A stretch of DNA of 35,999 nt from Streptomyces oryzae (GCF_017676365.1 NZ_JADKMA010000061.1:1-35999); one strand, 5' to 3'; shown: positions 7,678 through 17,699, numbered from the stretch's first letter. Program-made: numbers and translations. The notes: generated by a model from the letters alone, not told the origin.

Positions 7678-8514
7678 TCAGCCCAGCGGGTCCGGCGCCG
7701 CCTCGATGCCGAGCTCCGCGAGCTTGGCCCGGCCGCCGTCCCGCGCGGTCAGCACCAGCGGGCCCTGCTCGGTCAGCGCGACCGAGTGCTCCCAGTGCGA
7801 GGACCAGGTGCCGTCGTTCGTCTTGACGGTCCAGTCGTCCGACAGCACGTGCGTACGGGGCGTGCCCAGGCTCACCATCGGCTCGATGGCCAGGCACATC
7901 CCCGGCACCAGCTTCGGGCCCCTGCCCCGCCGCCGCTCGACGTAGTTCAGCAGGTGGGGGTCCATGTGCATCTGGGAGCCGATCCCATGGCCGCCGTAGT
8001 CCTCGATGATCCCGTACTTGCCGCCCGCCGGGCGCGGCTGCCGCCGGATGTAGCTCTCGATGGCCTTGGAGATGTCCACCAGCCGGTTGCCCTTGCGCAT
8101 GGCGGCGATCCCGGCCCACATCGACTCCCGCGTCACCCGGCTGAGCTCGTGCAGCTCGGCGGAGTGGCCCTCGCCCACGAAGACGGTCAGCGCCGCGTCC
8201 CCGTGCCAGCCGTCGATGATCGCCCCGGCGTCGATGGACAGCAGGTCACCGGCCTTGAGGACGGTGTCCTTGCTGGGGATGCCGTGGACGACGACATCGT
8301 TCACGGAGGTGCAGATGTTGCCGGGGAAGCCGCCGTAGCCGAGGAAGTTCGGCTTCGCCCCGTGGTCGGCCAGCACCTTCGCCGCGACCTCGTCCAGGTC
8401 CTTGGTCGTCGCGCCGGGCACTGCGGCCTCGGCGCACGCCTCATGCATCGCGGCGACGACCAGCCCCGCCTCGCGCATCTTCGCGATCTGCTCCGGGGTT
8501 TTGATCTCCACCAT
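7678..8514 (-). CDS. map: Type I methionine aminopeptidase
   Basis: Removes the initiator methionine from new proteins. It is 278 residues with the pita-bread fold. All five metal ligands are visible: D95 and D106 (LLSIDAGAIIDGWHGDAAL), H176 (GGHGIG), E211 (AIEPM) and E242 (SSHWEHSVAL). The active-site H77 is in VVVHGIPS. I chose the ATG at 8514 (MVEIKTPEQI) because the upstream in-frame sequence runs into a dispersed intergenic repeat. It lies downstream of adk but past a terminator, so it is probably transcribed from its own promoter. Confidence 0.97.
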   Translation of the reverse strand: MVEIKTPEQIAKMREAGLVVAAMHEACAEAAVPGATTKDLDEVAAKVLADHGAKPNFLGYGGFPGNICTSVNDVVVHGIPSKDTVLKAGDLLSIDAGAIIDGWHGDAALTVFVGEGHSAELHELSRVTRESMWAGIAAMRKGNRLVDISKAIESYIRRQPRPAGGKYGIIEDYGGHGIGSQMHMDPHLLNYVERRRGRGPKLVPGMCLAIEPMVSLGTPRTHVLSDDWTVKTNDGTWSSHWEHSVALTEQGPLVLTARDGGRAKLAELGIEAAPDPLG

Positions 8515-8588
8515 GCCGCCTCTGCCTCTCCGCTGACTGGTTGCCCCCACCAGTCTGCCAGCCCCTGCGGCGAGGACCGACTGTGAGG

Positions 8589-8640
8589 GCGCCCCCTCAG
8601 GGGCGCGGGGAACTGCGCGAGCGGCCGCGAGCACCCGCAG
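8589..8640. repeat. Dispersed streptomycete intergenic repeat upstream of map
   Basis: GCGCCCC (8589-8595) and GGGGCGC (8600-8606) form a 7-bp palindrome, followed by GGGAACTGCGCGAGC and ending ACCCGCAG. From memory this closely matches a short repeat scattered in many copies between genes of Streptomyces genomes (GGGGCGCGGGGAACTGCGCGA type). It lies in the 248-bp map-adk gap. Confidence 0.6.
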
Positions 8641-8708
8641 ACTGCAACGCACCTCAAGGGGCAGCCCGTGAGCAGCGCGCACCCTGTCACGGAGGCCGGA
8701 TACGAGAA

Positions 8709-8762
8709 GGGGCCGGGCGTCAGCCCGGCCCCCAGGGTCGAGGGGCGAACCCCGACATTCGA
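8709..8762 (-). terminator. Terminator downstream of adk
   Basis: GGGGCCGGGC (8709-8718) and GCCCGGCCCC (8723-8732) form a perfect 10-bp stem with a 4-base loop, followed on the minus strand by TTCTCGTATCC. Between this and the adk stop, a smaller GGGG/CCCC hairpin carries a TTCG tetraloop (about 8737-8756). Together they probably end the secY-adk transcript. Confidence 0.75.
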
Positions 8763-9412
8763 CTACTCCGCGGAAAGCGCCCGCATCGCGCGCTCCGTGA
8801 CTTCACTCACCGCACCCAGCGCGGAGATCGTCGTCACCAGCCCCTGCGCCTTGTAGTGGTCGATGATCGGCTCGGTCTCACTGTGGTAGACCTCCAGCCG
8901 CTTGCGCACGGTCTCCTCGCGGTCGTCCTCCCGCTGGTACAGCTCGCCGCCGCATACGTCGCAGACGCCCTCGGTCCTGGCCGGGCTGTACTCGACGTGG
9001 AACACATGGCTGCTGTCGTTCCGGCAGATCCGCCGCCCGGCGATCCGCTTGACGACCTCGTCCTCGGGGACCTCCAGGTCCAGCACCGCGTCCAGCTTCT
9101 GGCCGGTCTCGTCCAGATAGCCGTCCAGCGCCTGGGCCTGGGCGATGTTCCGCGGGAAGCCGTCGAGCAGGAACCCCGCCGCGGCGTCGGGCTCCTCCAT
9201 CCGGCTCCTGGCCATCCCGATGGTCACCTCGTCGGGCACCAGCTGGCCGGCCCGCATGTACTCCTGCGCCTTCTGCCCGAGCGGGGTGCCCTGGCTGATG
9301 TTGGCGCGGAAGAGGTCGCCGGTGGCGATGTGAGGGATCGCGAGGTTCTTGGCGAGGAACGCCGCCTGTGTTCCCTTGCCCGCACCAGGGGGCCCGACGA
9401 GGACGATACGCA

Positions 9413-9413
<1 letters not shown>
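8763..9413 (-). CDS. adk: Adenylate kinase
   Basis: Interconverts ATP plus AMP with two ADP. It is 216 residues. The P-loop GPPGAGKGT is at 7-15, the AMP-binding motif DGFPRN at 84-89, and the LID domain has C130, C151 and C154, an incomplete structural zinc-type set. The ATG at 9413 shares one base with the secY stop (TGATG), which indicates translational coupling. Its placement after secY is common in bacteria. Confidence 0.97.
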
Positions 9414-10726
<1,313 letters not shown>

Positions 10727-10855
10727 GGTGCCTCCTGCGCCCCCCGCGATCAGTGGCGCGAGAGGTGACGGTCTTGAGGATCGACAGTTATCAACGTGGT
10801 GCCACCTTACCGGCCAGTGCACCACCGAGAAACGACCAGCTGTGCAAACGACCAA

Positions 10856-10884
10856 CCGGGGATGTCCCGTTGGGACATCCCCGG
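10856..10884 (-). terminator. Strong stem-loop between rplO and secY
   Basis: CCGGGGATGTCCC (10856-10868) and GGGACATCCCCGG (10872-10884) form a perfect 13-bp stem with a 3-base GTT loop, 25 bases past the rplO stop. It is followed on the minus strand by TTGGTCGTTTGC, which is only modestly U-rich. It probably ends or attenuates the spc transcript. Confidence 0.8.
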
Positions 10885-10909
10885 CCTGTCGTTCACCTGG
10901 TCAACGAAC

Positions 10910-11374
10910 TCAGAGGAGTTCGGTGACGGTGCCGCCGGCAGCGGTGATCTTCTCCTTGGCGGAGCCGGAGACCTTGTCGACGGTCACCGTCAGCGCCACC
11001 GAGATGTCGCCGTCACCGAGCACCTTGACCAGCTCGTTCTTGCGCACAGCGCCCTTGGCGACCAGATCGGCCACCGTGACCTCGCCACCCTCGGGGTAGA
11101 GCGCGGCCAGCTTCTCCAGGTTCACCACCTGGAACTGCTTGTGCGCTGGGTTGTTGAAGCCCTTGAGCTTGGGCAGCCGCATGTGCAGCGGCATCTGCCC
11201 GCCCTCGAAGCGCTCCGGAACCTGGTACCGGGCCTTGGTGCCCTTGGTGCCACGACCCGCGGTCTTGCCCTTGGACGCCTCACCACGACCCACGCGGGTC
11301 TTGGCGGTCTTGGCACCCGGGGCAGGACGCAGGTTGTGCACCTTCAGCGGGTTTTCGCCCTGAGAGTCAGCCAT
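10910..11374 (-). CDS. rplO: 50S ribosomal protein L15
   Basis: Late-assembly protein of the 50S subunit. It is 154 residues: a basic Gly-rich N-terminus (KTRVGRGEASKGKTAGRGTKG), the signature GFNNPAHKQFQVVNL, and a C-terminal domain ending AAGGTVTELL. It starts 1 bp after the rpmD stop and is the last gene before the hairpin that ends the spc cluster. Confidence 0.98.
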   Translation of the reverse strand: MADSQGENPLKVHNLRPAPGAKTAKTRVGRGEASKGKTAGRGTKGTKARYQVPERFEGGQMPLHMRLPKLKGFNNPAHKQFQVVNLEKLAALYPEGGEVTVADLVAKGAVRKNELVKVLGDGDISVALTVTVDKVSGSAKEKITAAGGTVTELL

Positions 11375-11375
11375 C

Positions 11376-11557
11376 TCAGTCGACCTCCTCGACCGTCACG
11401 AGGTGGCGCACGGTGTGCACCTGACCGCGAACGATGTCGCTGGCCTCGCGGACGGTCACATCGTTGACGCGCTTGAGACCGAGGGTCCGCAGCGTGTCAC
11501 GGTGGTTCTGCTTGGTCCCGATAACGGAACGGGTCTGCGTGATCTTCAGGCGAGCCA

Positions 11558-11558
<1 letters not shown>
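11376..11558 (-). CDS. rpmD: 50S ribosomal protein L30
   Basis: Small 60-residue 50S protein: MARLKITQTRSVIGTKQNH at the start, then TLRTLGLKRVNDV and a C-terminus VRHLVTVEEVD. The ATG at 11558 overlaps the rpsE stop (TAATG), so it is coupled to rpsE. Confidence 0.98.
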
Positions 11559-12160
<602 letters not shown>

Positions 12161-12204
12161 TGGAATTACCTCTCTCTTTGTCCGCTAGCTCACGGAACCG
12201 GGGC

Positions 12205-12588
12205 TCAGAACTTGAGCCCGGCCTCGCGGGCGGCGTCAGCCAGAGCGGCAATCCGCCCTGCGTACTTGTTGCCACCGCGGTCGAACACGACGGCCTCGAT
12301 GCCCGCGGCCTTGGCGCGCTCGGCGACCAGTGCGCCGACCTGCTTGGCCTGGGCGCTCTTGTCACCCTCACCACCGCGGACCGAGCTGTCCAGGTGCGAC
12401 GCCGAGGCCAGCGTGTGGCCCGCGATGTCGTCGATCACCTGTGCAGTGATCCCGCGGTTGGTGCGCGTCACCACAAGACGGGGGCGCTCGGGGGTGCCCG
12501 AGACCTTCTTGCGGATGCGGATGTGACGGCGCTTGGTGGCGGCGCGCTTGTAGGCGTCGCCCTTGGCGATCTTCACGCCGTATGCCAT
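12205..12588 (-). CDS. rplR: 50S ribosomal protein L18
   Basis: Binds 5S rRNA together with L5. It is 127 residues: the basic N-terminus MAYGVKIAKGDAYKRA, the core RIRKKVSGTPERPRLVVTRTNR, and the end DAAREAGLKF. Three bases separate it from the rplF stop. Confidence 0.98.
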   Translation of the reverse strand: MAYGVKIAKGDAYKRAATKRRHIRIRKKVSGTPERPRLVVTRTNRGITAQVIDDIAGHTLASASHLDSSVRGGEGDKSAQAKQVGALVAERAKAAGIEAVVFDRGGNKYAGRIAALADAAREAGLKF

Positions 12589-12591
12589 GGC

Positions 12592-13131
12592 TTACTTACC
12601 AGCCTTTCCGACCTTGCGGCGGATGACCTCGCCGGCGTACTTCACGCCCTTGGCCTTGTAGGGGTCGGGCTTCCGCAGCTTGCGGATCTTCGCGGCGACC
12701 TCGCCGACCCGCTGCTTGTCGATGCCCTCGACCGTGAACTTGGTCGGGGACTCGACCTTGAAGGAGATCCCGTCGGGGGCCTCCACCAGGATCGGGTGGC
12801 TGTAGCCAAGCGAGAACTCCAGGTTGGAGCCCTTGGCCTGGACGCGGTAGCCGACACCGCTGATCTCGAGGTTCTTGCTGAACCCCTCGGTCACGCCAGT
12901 GATCATGTTCGCCACCAGCGTGCGGGACAGACCGTGCAGGGCCCTGTTCCGGCTCTCGTCGTTCGGACGGGTGACGACGAGCGCGCCGTCCTCGCCCTTG
13001 GCGATCTCGATGGGCGCGGCAACGGTGTGCGAGAGGGAACCCTTGGGGCCCTTCACCGCGACCGTCTGGCCATCGATGGTGACGTCCACACCGGCGGGAA
13101 CCTGGATGGGGAGCTTGCCGATACGCGACAT
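12592..13131 (-). CDS. rplF: 50S ribosomal protein L6
   Basis: 50S protein near the factor-binding site and the sarcin-ricin loop. It is 179 residues, two repeated domains; MSRIGKLPIQVPAGV is at the N-terminus and the signature PDPYKAKGVKYAGEVIRRK near the C-terminus. It lies 23 bp after rpsH. Confidence 0.98.
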   Translation of the reverse strand: MSRIGKLPIQVPAGVDVTIDGQTVAVKGPKGSLSHTVAAPIEIAKGEDGALVVTRPNDESRNRALHGLSRTLVANMITGVTEGFSKNLEISGVGYRVQAKGSNLEFSLGYSHPILVEAPDGISFKVESPTKFTVEGIDKQRVGEVAAKIRKLRKPDPYKAKGVKYAGEVIRRKVGKAGK

Positions 13132-13154
13132 TGCTTTACCTCCGTTCCCTTCCG

Positions 13155-13553
13155 TTACCAGACGTAGGCGAGGACTTCCCCACCCACGCCCTTCTTCTGC
13201 GCCTGCTTGTCGGTCAGCAGACCGTGCGACGTGGAGATGATCGCCACGCCCAGGCCGCCGAGCACCTTCGGCAGGTTGGTGGACTTTGCGTAGACCCGCA
13301 GACCCGGCTTCGAGATCCGCTTGATGCCGGCGATCGAGCGCTCGCGGTTCGGGCCGAACTTCAGCTCGAGAACGAGGTTCTTGCCGACCTTGGCGTCCTC
13401 GGTCTTCCAGCCGGTGATGTAGCCCTCCTGCTGGAGGATCTCCGCGATGTGCGACTTGATCTTGCTGTGCGGCATCTCCACGGTGTCGTGGTACGCCGAG
13501 TTCGCGTTACGCAGACGCGTCAGCATGTCTGCGATGGGATCGGTCATGGTCAT
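13155..13553 (-). CDS. rpsH: 30S ribosomal protein S8
   Basis: Binds 16S rRNA helix 21 early in assembly; in Escherichia coli it also represses the spc operon by binding its mRNA. It is 132 residues: MTMTDPIADMLTRLRNANSA at the start and the C-terminal signature GLGVAIISTSHGLLTDKQA. Two ATG codons (MTM) are possible starts; I kept the first. It is preceded by an unusually long gap after rpsN. Confidence 0.98.
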   Translation of the reverse strand: MTMTDPIADMLTRLRNANSAYHDTVEMPHSKIKSHIAEILQQEGYITGWKTEDAKVGKNLVLELKFGPNRERSIAGIKRISKPGLRVYAKSTNLPKVLGGLGVAIISTSHGLLTDKQAQKKGVGGEVLAYVW

Positions 13554-13720
13554 GTGATGGCCTTCGGCCTCTCTCGCCGGGGTTTCCCTGTATGCGTCGT
13601 CCCTCTCCCCGTCCGCCGGCCCGGAACAGGCCGACGACGGGACGGGTGCGTCGCGGGGGACCTACGGCGTAGTAAGCGACTTTTCAGCTTACCGAGAGTC
13701 CCAGCTAGTCCCCTAAGGGA
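13554..13720 (-). promoter_or_regulatory. Long rpsN-rpsH gap with stem-loop
   Basis: A 167-bp noncoding gap inside an otherwise tightly packed cluster. GTAAGC (13672-13677) and GCTTAC (13687-13692) form a 6-bp stem with a 9-base loop, and a weaker TCCC/GGGA hairpin lies next to the rpsN stop. It could hold an internal promoter or an S8-type feedback site; no consensus could be confirmed. Confidence 0.35.
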
Positions 13721-13906
13721 TTACCAGGAGCTCTTGGTCACGCCCGGCAGCTCGCCACGGTGCGCCATCTGGCGAAGGCACACGCGGCACAGGCCGAACT
13801 TGCGGTAGACGGAGTGCGGACGGCCGCAGCGCTGGCAGCGTGTGTAAGCACGCACCGAGAACTTCGGCTTCCGGCTGGCCTTCGAGATCAGAGCCTTCTT
13901 CGCCAT
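13721..13906 (-). CDS. rpsN: 30S ribosomal protein S14, zinc-binding type
   Basis: Late-assembling head protein of the 30S subunit. It is 61 residues, the short type-Z form, with zinc ligands C24, C27, C40 and C43 (CQRC and CRVC). It starts MAKKALISKASRKPKFSVRA and ends GVTKSSW. Streptomycetes often carry a longer zinc-free S14 elsewhere. It lies 2 bp after rplE. Confidence 0.98.
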   Translation of the reverse strand: MAKKALISKASRKPKFSVRAYTRCQRCGRPHSVYRKFGLCRVCLRQMAHRGELPGVTKSSW

Positions 13907-13908
13907 GA

Positions 13909-14472
13909 TCAGTTCTCCTTGAACGGGAAGCCGAGGTGACGAAGCAGGGCACGACCCTCGTCGTCGTTGGTCGCCGTGGTGACCACGGTGATGTCCATGC
14001 CCCGGACCCGGTCGATCTTGTCCTGGTCGATCTCGTGGAACATGACCTGCTCCGTGAGACCGAAGGTGTAGTTGCCCCTGCCGTCGAACTGCTTGGGCGA
14101 CAGACCGCGGAAGTCGCGGATACGCGGCAGTGCGAGGGACAGCAGGCGGTCCAGGAACTCCCACATCCGGTCGCCGCGCAGCGTCACGTGGGCGCCGATC
14201 GGCTGCCCCTCACGCAGTTTGAACTGCGCGATGGACTTCCGGGCCTTGGTGACGGCGGGCTTCTGGCCGGTGATCGTGGCGAGGTCCTTGATGGCACCCT
14301 CGATCAGCTTGGAGTCGCGGGCGGCGTCGCCCACACCCATGTTGACCACGATCTTGGTCAGACCGGGGATCCGCATGACGTTGTCGTAGGAGAACTCGTC
14401 CTGCAGCTTGCCCTGGATCTCGGCGCGGTAGCGCTGCTTGAGGCGGGGGGCCTCGGTGGTGGTGGCAGTCAT
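13909..14472 (-). CDS. rplE: 50S ribosomal protein L5
   Basis: Binds 5S rRNA and contacts the P-site tRNA and the S13 bridge. It is 187 residues with motifs IPGLTKIVVNMGVG, SIAQFKLREGQPIG and RDFRGLSPKQFDGRGNY. The ATG at 14472 shares one base with the rplX stop (TGATG), indicating coupling. Confidence 0.98.
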   Translation of the reverse strand: MTATTTEAPRLKQRYRAEIQGKLQDEFSYDNVMRIPGLTKIVVNMGVGDAARDSKLIEGAIKDLATITGQKPAVTKARKSIAQFKLREGQPIGAHVTLRGDRMWEFLDRLLSLALPRIRDFRGLSPKQFDGRGNYTFGLTEQVMFHEIDQDKIDRVRGMDITVVTTATNDDEGRALLRHLGFPFKEN

Positions 14473-14795
14473 CAGATGTCCTCACCGGTCCGCTTGGCAA
14501 CGCGGATCTTGTTGCCTTCGTCGTCGAAGCGGTATCCGACGCGGGTCACGACCTTCTTGCCGTCCTTCTCCACGACCAGCTGAACGTTGCTGACGTGGAT
14601 CGGGGCCTCGGTCGTCACGATGCCGCCGGTCTTCGAACCGCGGGCCGTCTGACCGGCCTTGGTGTGCTTCTTGACCCGGTTGACACCCTCGACCAGGACC
14701 CGGTCCTCGCGCGGGTAGGCCACGATGACCTTGCCCTGCTTGCCCTTGTCCTTGCCGGTGATGACCTGAACCAGGTCGCCCTTCTTGATCTTCAT
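14472..14795 (-). CDS. rplX: 50S ribosomal protein L24
   Basis: Assembly-initiating 50S protein with a KOW motif. It is 107 residues: MKIKKGDLVQVITGKDKGKQ at the start and VRVAKRTGEDI-like end. Two starts are possible: ATG at 14795, which gives the family-typical N-terminus, or GTG at 14801, which would overlap the rplN stop as GTGA. GGAGG lies 4 bases before the GTG and 10 before the ATG. I chose the ATG on family length. Confidence 0.96.
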   Translation of the reverse strand: MKIKKGDLVQVITGKDKGKQGKVIVAYPREDRVLVEGVNRVKKHTKAGQTARGSKTGGIVTTEAPIHVSNVQLVVEKDGKKVVTRVGYRFDDEGNKIRVAKRTGEDI

Positions 14796-14797
14796 GG

Positions 14798-15166
14798 TCA
14801 CAGCACCTCCGGCGCGAGCGAGATGATCTTCATGAACTTCTTCTCGCGCAGCTCGCGGCCCACGGGACCGAAGATGCGGGTGCCGCGAGGGTCGCCGTCG
14901 TTCTTGAGGATGACGGCGGCGTTTTCGTCGAACCGGATGTACGAGCCGTCCGGGCGGCGGCGCTCCTTGACGGTGCGCACGATGACGGCCTTGACGATGT
15001 CGCCCTTCTTCACGTTCCCGCCGGGGATCGCGTCCTTGACGGTAGCGACGACGACGTCACCGATGCCCGCGTAGCGCCGGCCCGAGCCGCCGAGCACACG
15101 GATGGTGAGAATTTCCTTCGCACCCGTGTTGTCGGCGACGCGAAGCCGGGACTCCTGCTGGATCAC
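14798..15166 (-). CDS. rplN: 50S ribosomal protein L14
   Basis: 50S protein at the subunit interface. It is 122 residues: MIQQESRLRVADNTGAKEI at the start (initiated by GTG at 15166 with AGGAGATAGAC upstream) and the end MKIISLAPEVL. It begins the spc-type cluster; the gap to rpsQ holds strong hairpins. Confidence 0.98.
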   Translation of the reverse strand: MIQQESRLRVADNTGAKEILTIRVLGGSGRRYAGIGDVVVATVKDAIPGGNVKKGDIVKAVIVRTVKERRRPDGSYIRFDENAAVILKNDGDPRGTRIFGPVGRELREKKFMKIISLAPEVL

Positions 15167-15194
15167 GTCTATCTCCTGTATGTCTGCCGGTTCC

Positions 15195-15258
15195 CGGCAG
15201 GGATCTGACGATCCCTGCCGAGCCTGGCGGAACGAACCTTTGAGCCCAGGACGGGCTC
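15195..15258 (-). terminator. Paired stem-loops at the S10/spc boundary
   Basis: CGGCAGGGAT (15195-15204) and ATCCCTGCCG (15211-15220) form a perfect 10-bp stem with a 6-base loop. Nearer rpsQ, GAGCCC (15242-15247) and GGGCTC (15253-15258) form a 6-bp stem. Both lie in the 99-bp rpsQ-rplN gap, the point where S10 and spc operons separate in other bacteria. They probably act as attenuator or processing sites. Confidence 0.65.
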
Positions 15259-15265
15259 GAAGGAG

Positions 15266-15550
15266 TTACTTGGCCTTCTCGAGGATCTCGACGATGCGCC
15301 AGCGCTTGGTGGCGGACAACGGCCGGGTCTCCATCAGGAGGACGCGGTCGCCGACACCGGCAGCGTTCTGCTCGTCGTGCGCCTTGAGCTTGTTCGTACG
15401 GCGGATGACCTTGCCGTACAGCGCGTGCGTGACGCGGTCCTCGACGGCGACGACGACGGTCTTGTCCATCTTGTCGCTGACGACAAGACCCTGCCGGGTC
15501 TTGCGGAAGCCGCGCTCAGTGTTCTTCTGGGTCACATTCGTCTCGCTCAT
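15266..15550 (-). CDS. rpsQ: 30S ribosomal protein S17
   Basis: Early 16S rRNA-binding protein with an OB-fold. It is 94 residues: a short extension MSETNVTQKNTERGFRKT, the core GLVVSDKMDKTVVVAVE, and the end RWRIVEILEKAK. The ATG at 15550 overlaps the rpmC stop. It is the last gene of the S10-type cluster. Confidence 0.98.
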   Translation of the reverse strand: MSETNVTQKNTERGFRKTRQGLVVSDKMDKTVVVAVEDRVTHALYGKVIRRTNKLKAHDEQNAAGVGDRVLLMETRPLSATKRWRIVEILEKAK

Positions 15551-15774
15551 CAGGCGCTCTCCACCGTCTCGATGCCCAGCTCACGCTCACGCATCAGGGT
15601 GTAGATCCGGGCGATGTCCTTGCGGACGGCCTTGAGCCGGCCGTGGTTCTCGAGCTGCCCGGTCGCCGCCTGGAAGCGGAGGTTGAACAGCTCTTCCTTG
15701 GCTTCGCGGAGCTTGGAGACAAGCTCCTCGTCGCCCAGCTCGCGCAGCTCGGACGCCTTGGTTCCGGCCGCCAT
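15550..15774 (-). CDS. rpmC: 50S ribosomal protein L29
   Basis: Helical 50S protein near the exit tunnel, part of the docking site for nascent-chain factors. It is 74 residues: MAAGTKASELRELGDEELV at the start and the signature LFNLRFQAATGQLENHGRL. The ATG at 15774 shares a base with the rplP stop (TGATG); a GTG one codon upstream is also possible. Confidence 0.97.
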   Translation of the reverse strand: MAAGTKASELRELGDEELVSKLREAKEELFNLRFQAATGQLENHGRLKAVRKDIARIYTLMRERELGIETVESA

Positions 15775-16193
15775 CACGCGTCACCTGCCTCGCGCCGCAC
15801 GATGCGGCACTTCATCGGAAGCTTGTGAGCAGCGCGGGTGAGCGCCTCACGAGCAATCTTCTCGTTCGGGTAGGACAGCTCGAACATCACGCGCCCCGGC
15901 TTGACGTTCGCGACCCACCACTCCGGCGAACCCTTACCGGAACCCATGCGGGTCTCGGCGGGCTTCTTGGTCAGCGGGCGGTCCGGGTAGATGTTGATCC
16001 ACACCTTGCCGCCACGCTTGATGTGACGGGTCATGGAGATACGAGCGGCCTCGATCTGCCGGTTCGTCACGTAGGCACCGGTCACAGCCTGGATGCCGTA
16101 CTCACCGAACGCGACCTCGGTACCGCCCTTGGCCATACCCGTGCGCTTCGGGTGGTGCTGCTTGCGGTGCTTGACCCTGCGCGGGATCAGCAT
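15774..16193 (-). CDS. rplP: 50S ribosomal protein L16
   Basis: 50S protein near the A site and peptidyl-transferase centre. It is 139 residues: MLIPRRVKHRKQHHPKRTG at the start, the signature RTRMGSGKG-like stretch (here ETRMGSGKGSPEWWVANVKPG), and the end KCRIVRREAGDA. It lies 3 bp after rpsC. Confidence 0.98.
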   Translation of the reverse strand: MLIPRRVKHRKQHHPKRTGMAKGGTEVAFGEYGIQAVTGAYVTNRQIEAARISMTRHIKRGGKVWINIYPDRPLTKKPAETRMGSGKGSPEWWVANVKPGRVMFELSYPNEKIAREALTRAAHKLPMKCRIVRREAGDA

Positions 16194-16196
16194 GGG

Positions 16197-17027
16197 TCAG
16201 CTCTCCTTTCCTGAAGCGCTCGGCTCGGCAGCGGCACCGGCGGGCGCGGCGGACTCCGGCTTCGGAGTCTCGGCGCCACCCTGGCCCTGCTGCGGCTTGC
16301 GGCCGCGGCGCTCGCCGCCCCGCCCACGGGGACGGTCGTTGCCGCCACGCGACGGGCGGTTGCCCGCGCGGGCCGCGGCGTTCTCGGCGCGCACCTCGGC
16401 GATGTTCTTGACGTCGCCCTTGTAGATCCACACCTTCACGCCGATGCGGCCGAAGGTCGTACGGGCCTCGAAGAAGCCGTAGTCGACGTTGGCGCGCAGC
16501 GTGTGCAGCGGAACCCGGCCCTCGCGGTAGAACTCCGAGCGCGACATCTCGGCACCGCCGAGACGGCCGCCGCACTGGATCTTGATGCCCTTGGCACCGG
16601 CCTTCATCGCCGTCTGCATGCTCTTGCGCATGGCGCGGCGGAAGGAGACCCGGGAGGACAGCTGCTCGGCGACCGCCTGGGCGACGAGCTGCGCGTCCGT
16701 CTCGGGGTTCTTCACCTCGAGGATGTTGAACTGGATCTGCTTGCCGGTGAGCTTCTCCAGGTTGCCGCGCAGCCGGTCCGCCTCGGCGCCGCGGCGGCCG
16801 ATGACGATGCCCGGACGGGCGGTGTGGACGTCGACGCGGACGCGGTCACGCGTGCGCTCGATCTCCACCTTGGAGATGCCCGCCCGCTCCATGCCCTGGG
16901 TGAGCATGCGGCGGATCGAGACGTCTTCCTTGACGTAGTCCTTGTAGAGCTTGTCGGCATACCAGCGCGACTTGAAGTCGGTGGTGACGCCGAGCCGGAA
17001 CCCGTGCGGGTTTACCTTCTGGCCCAT
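16197..17027 (-). CDS. rpsC: 30S ribosomal protein S3
   Basis: 30S protein at the mRNA entry site with helicase-like activity. It is 276 residues: MGQKVNPHGFRLGVTTDFKS, a KH domain with GIVIGRRGAEADRLR (about 75-90), a C-terminal domain with GCGGRLGGAEM-like residues (here QCGGRLGGAEMSRSE), and an actinobacterial Arg/Gly/Pro-rich tail of about 60 residues. The ATG overlaps the rplV stop (TAATG). Confidence 0.98.
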   Translation of the reverse strand: MGQKVNPHGFRLGVTTDFKSRWYADKLYKDYVKEDVSIRRMLTQGMERAGISKVEIERTRDRVRVDVHTARPGIVIGRRGAEADRLRGNLEKLTGKQIQFNILEVKNPETDAQLVAQAVAEQLSSRVSFRRAMRKSMQTAMKAGAKGIKIQCGGRLGGAEMSRSEFYREGRVPLHTLRANVDYGFFEARTTFGRIGVKVWIYKGDVKNIAEVRAENAAARAGNRPSRGGNDRPRGRGGERRGRKPQQGQGGAETPKPESAAPAGAAAEPSASGKES

Positions 17028-17374
17028 TACCGGGTTCCTTCCTTGCTGCTCACGACCACGGTGATGTGGCTCGTCCGCTTACGGATCCGGTAGGCGCGGC
17101 CCTGGGCGCGCGGCCGGAACCGCTTCAGGGTCGGGCCCTCGTCGACGTAGGCCTCGGAGATGTAGAGGCTGTCGACGTCCGTGTGGTCGTAGTTGTGCGC
17201 GGCGTTGGCGATGGCGCTGTCGAGCACCTTGCCCACCGGCACGCTCGCGGCCTGCGGGGCGAAACGCAGGACCGCCTGAGCCTCCGTGGCGTTCATGCCA
17301 CGGACAAGGTCCACCACCCGGCGGGCCTTCATGGGCGTGACGCGCACATAGCGCGCTGAGGCCCTGGCTTCCAT
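17027..17374 (-). CDS. rplV: 50S ribosomal protein L22
   Basis: 50S protein whose beta-hairpin lines the exit tunnel. It is 115 residues: MEARASARYVRVTPMKARRV at the start, and the tunnel hairpin around EGPTLKRFRPRAQGRAYRI, where macrolide-resistance changes occur in other bacteria; no insertion or deletion is apparent. The ATG at 17374 has GAAGGGA five bases upstream; an in-frame start 24 bp earlier lacks such a site. Confidence 0.97.
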   Translation of the reverse strand: MEARASARYVRVTPMKARRVVDLVRGMNATEAQAVLRFAPQAASVPVGKVLDSAIANAAHNYDHTDVDSLYISEAYVDEGPTLKRFRPRAQGRAYRIRKRTSHITVVVSSKEGTR

Positions 17375-17417
17375 GGTTGTCCCTTCGGTGTCAGTCATGA
17401 TCTACACACCCCGCCCG

Positions 17418-17699
17418 TCAGCGACGACGCGACTTGCGGTCGTCCTTGACGTGGCCGCGGAAGGTGCGGGTCGGCGCGAACTCGCCGAGCTTGTGGCCGA
17501 CCATCGACTCGGTGACGAACACCGGGACGTGCTTGCGGCCGTCGTGCACCGCGATCGTGTGGCCCAGCATGGCCGGGACGATCATCGAGCGGCGAGACCA
17601 GGTCTTGATGACGTTCTTAGTGCCCGCGTCGTTCTGGGAGTCCACCTTCTTGGCAAGGTGGTCGTCGACGAAGGGCCCCTTCTTGAGACTGCGCGGCAT
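17418..17699 (-). CDS. rpsS: 30S ribosomal protein S19
   Basis: Head protein of the 30S subunit that forms a complex with S13. It is 93 residues: MPRSLKKGPFVDDHLAKKV at the start and the signature VHDGRKHVPVFVTESMVGHKLG. It lies 14 bp after rplB and 43 bp before rplV. Confidence 0.98.
   Translation of the reverse strand: MPRSLKKGPFVDDHLAKKVDSQNDAGTKNVIKTWSRRSMIVPAMLGHTIAVHDGRKHVPVFVTESMVGHKLGEFAPTRTFRGHVKDDRKSRRR

Noticed and set aside
10736..10855. A defined promoter for secY
   Set aside because: TAAGGT is a possible -10 box on the minus strand, but the spacing to any TTG-type -35 box is 19 or more bases and the match is weak.
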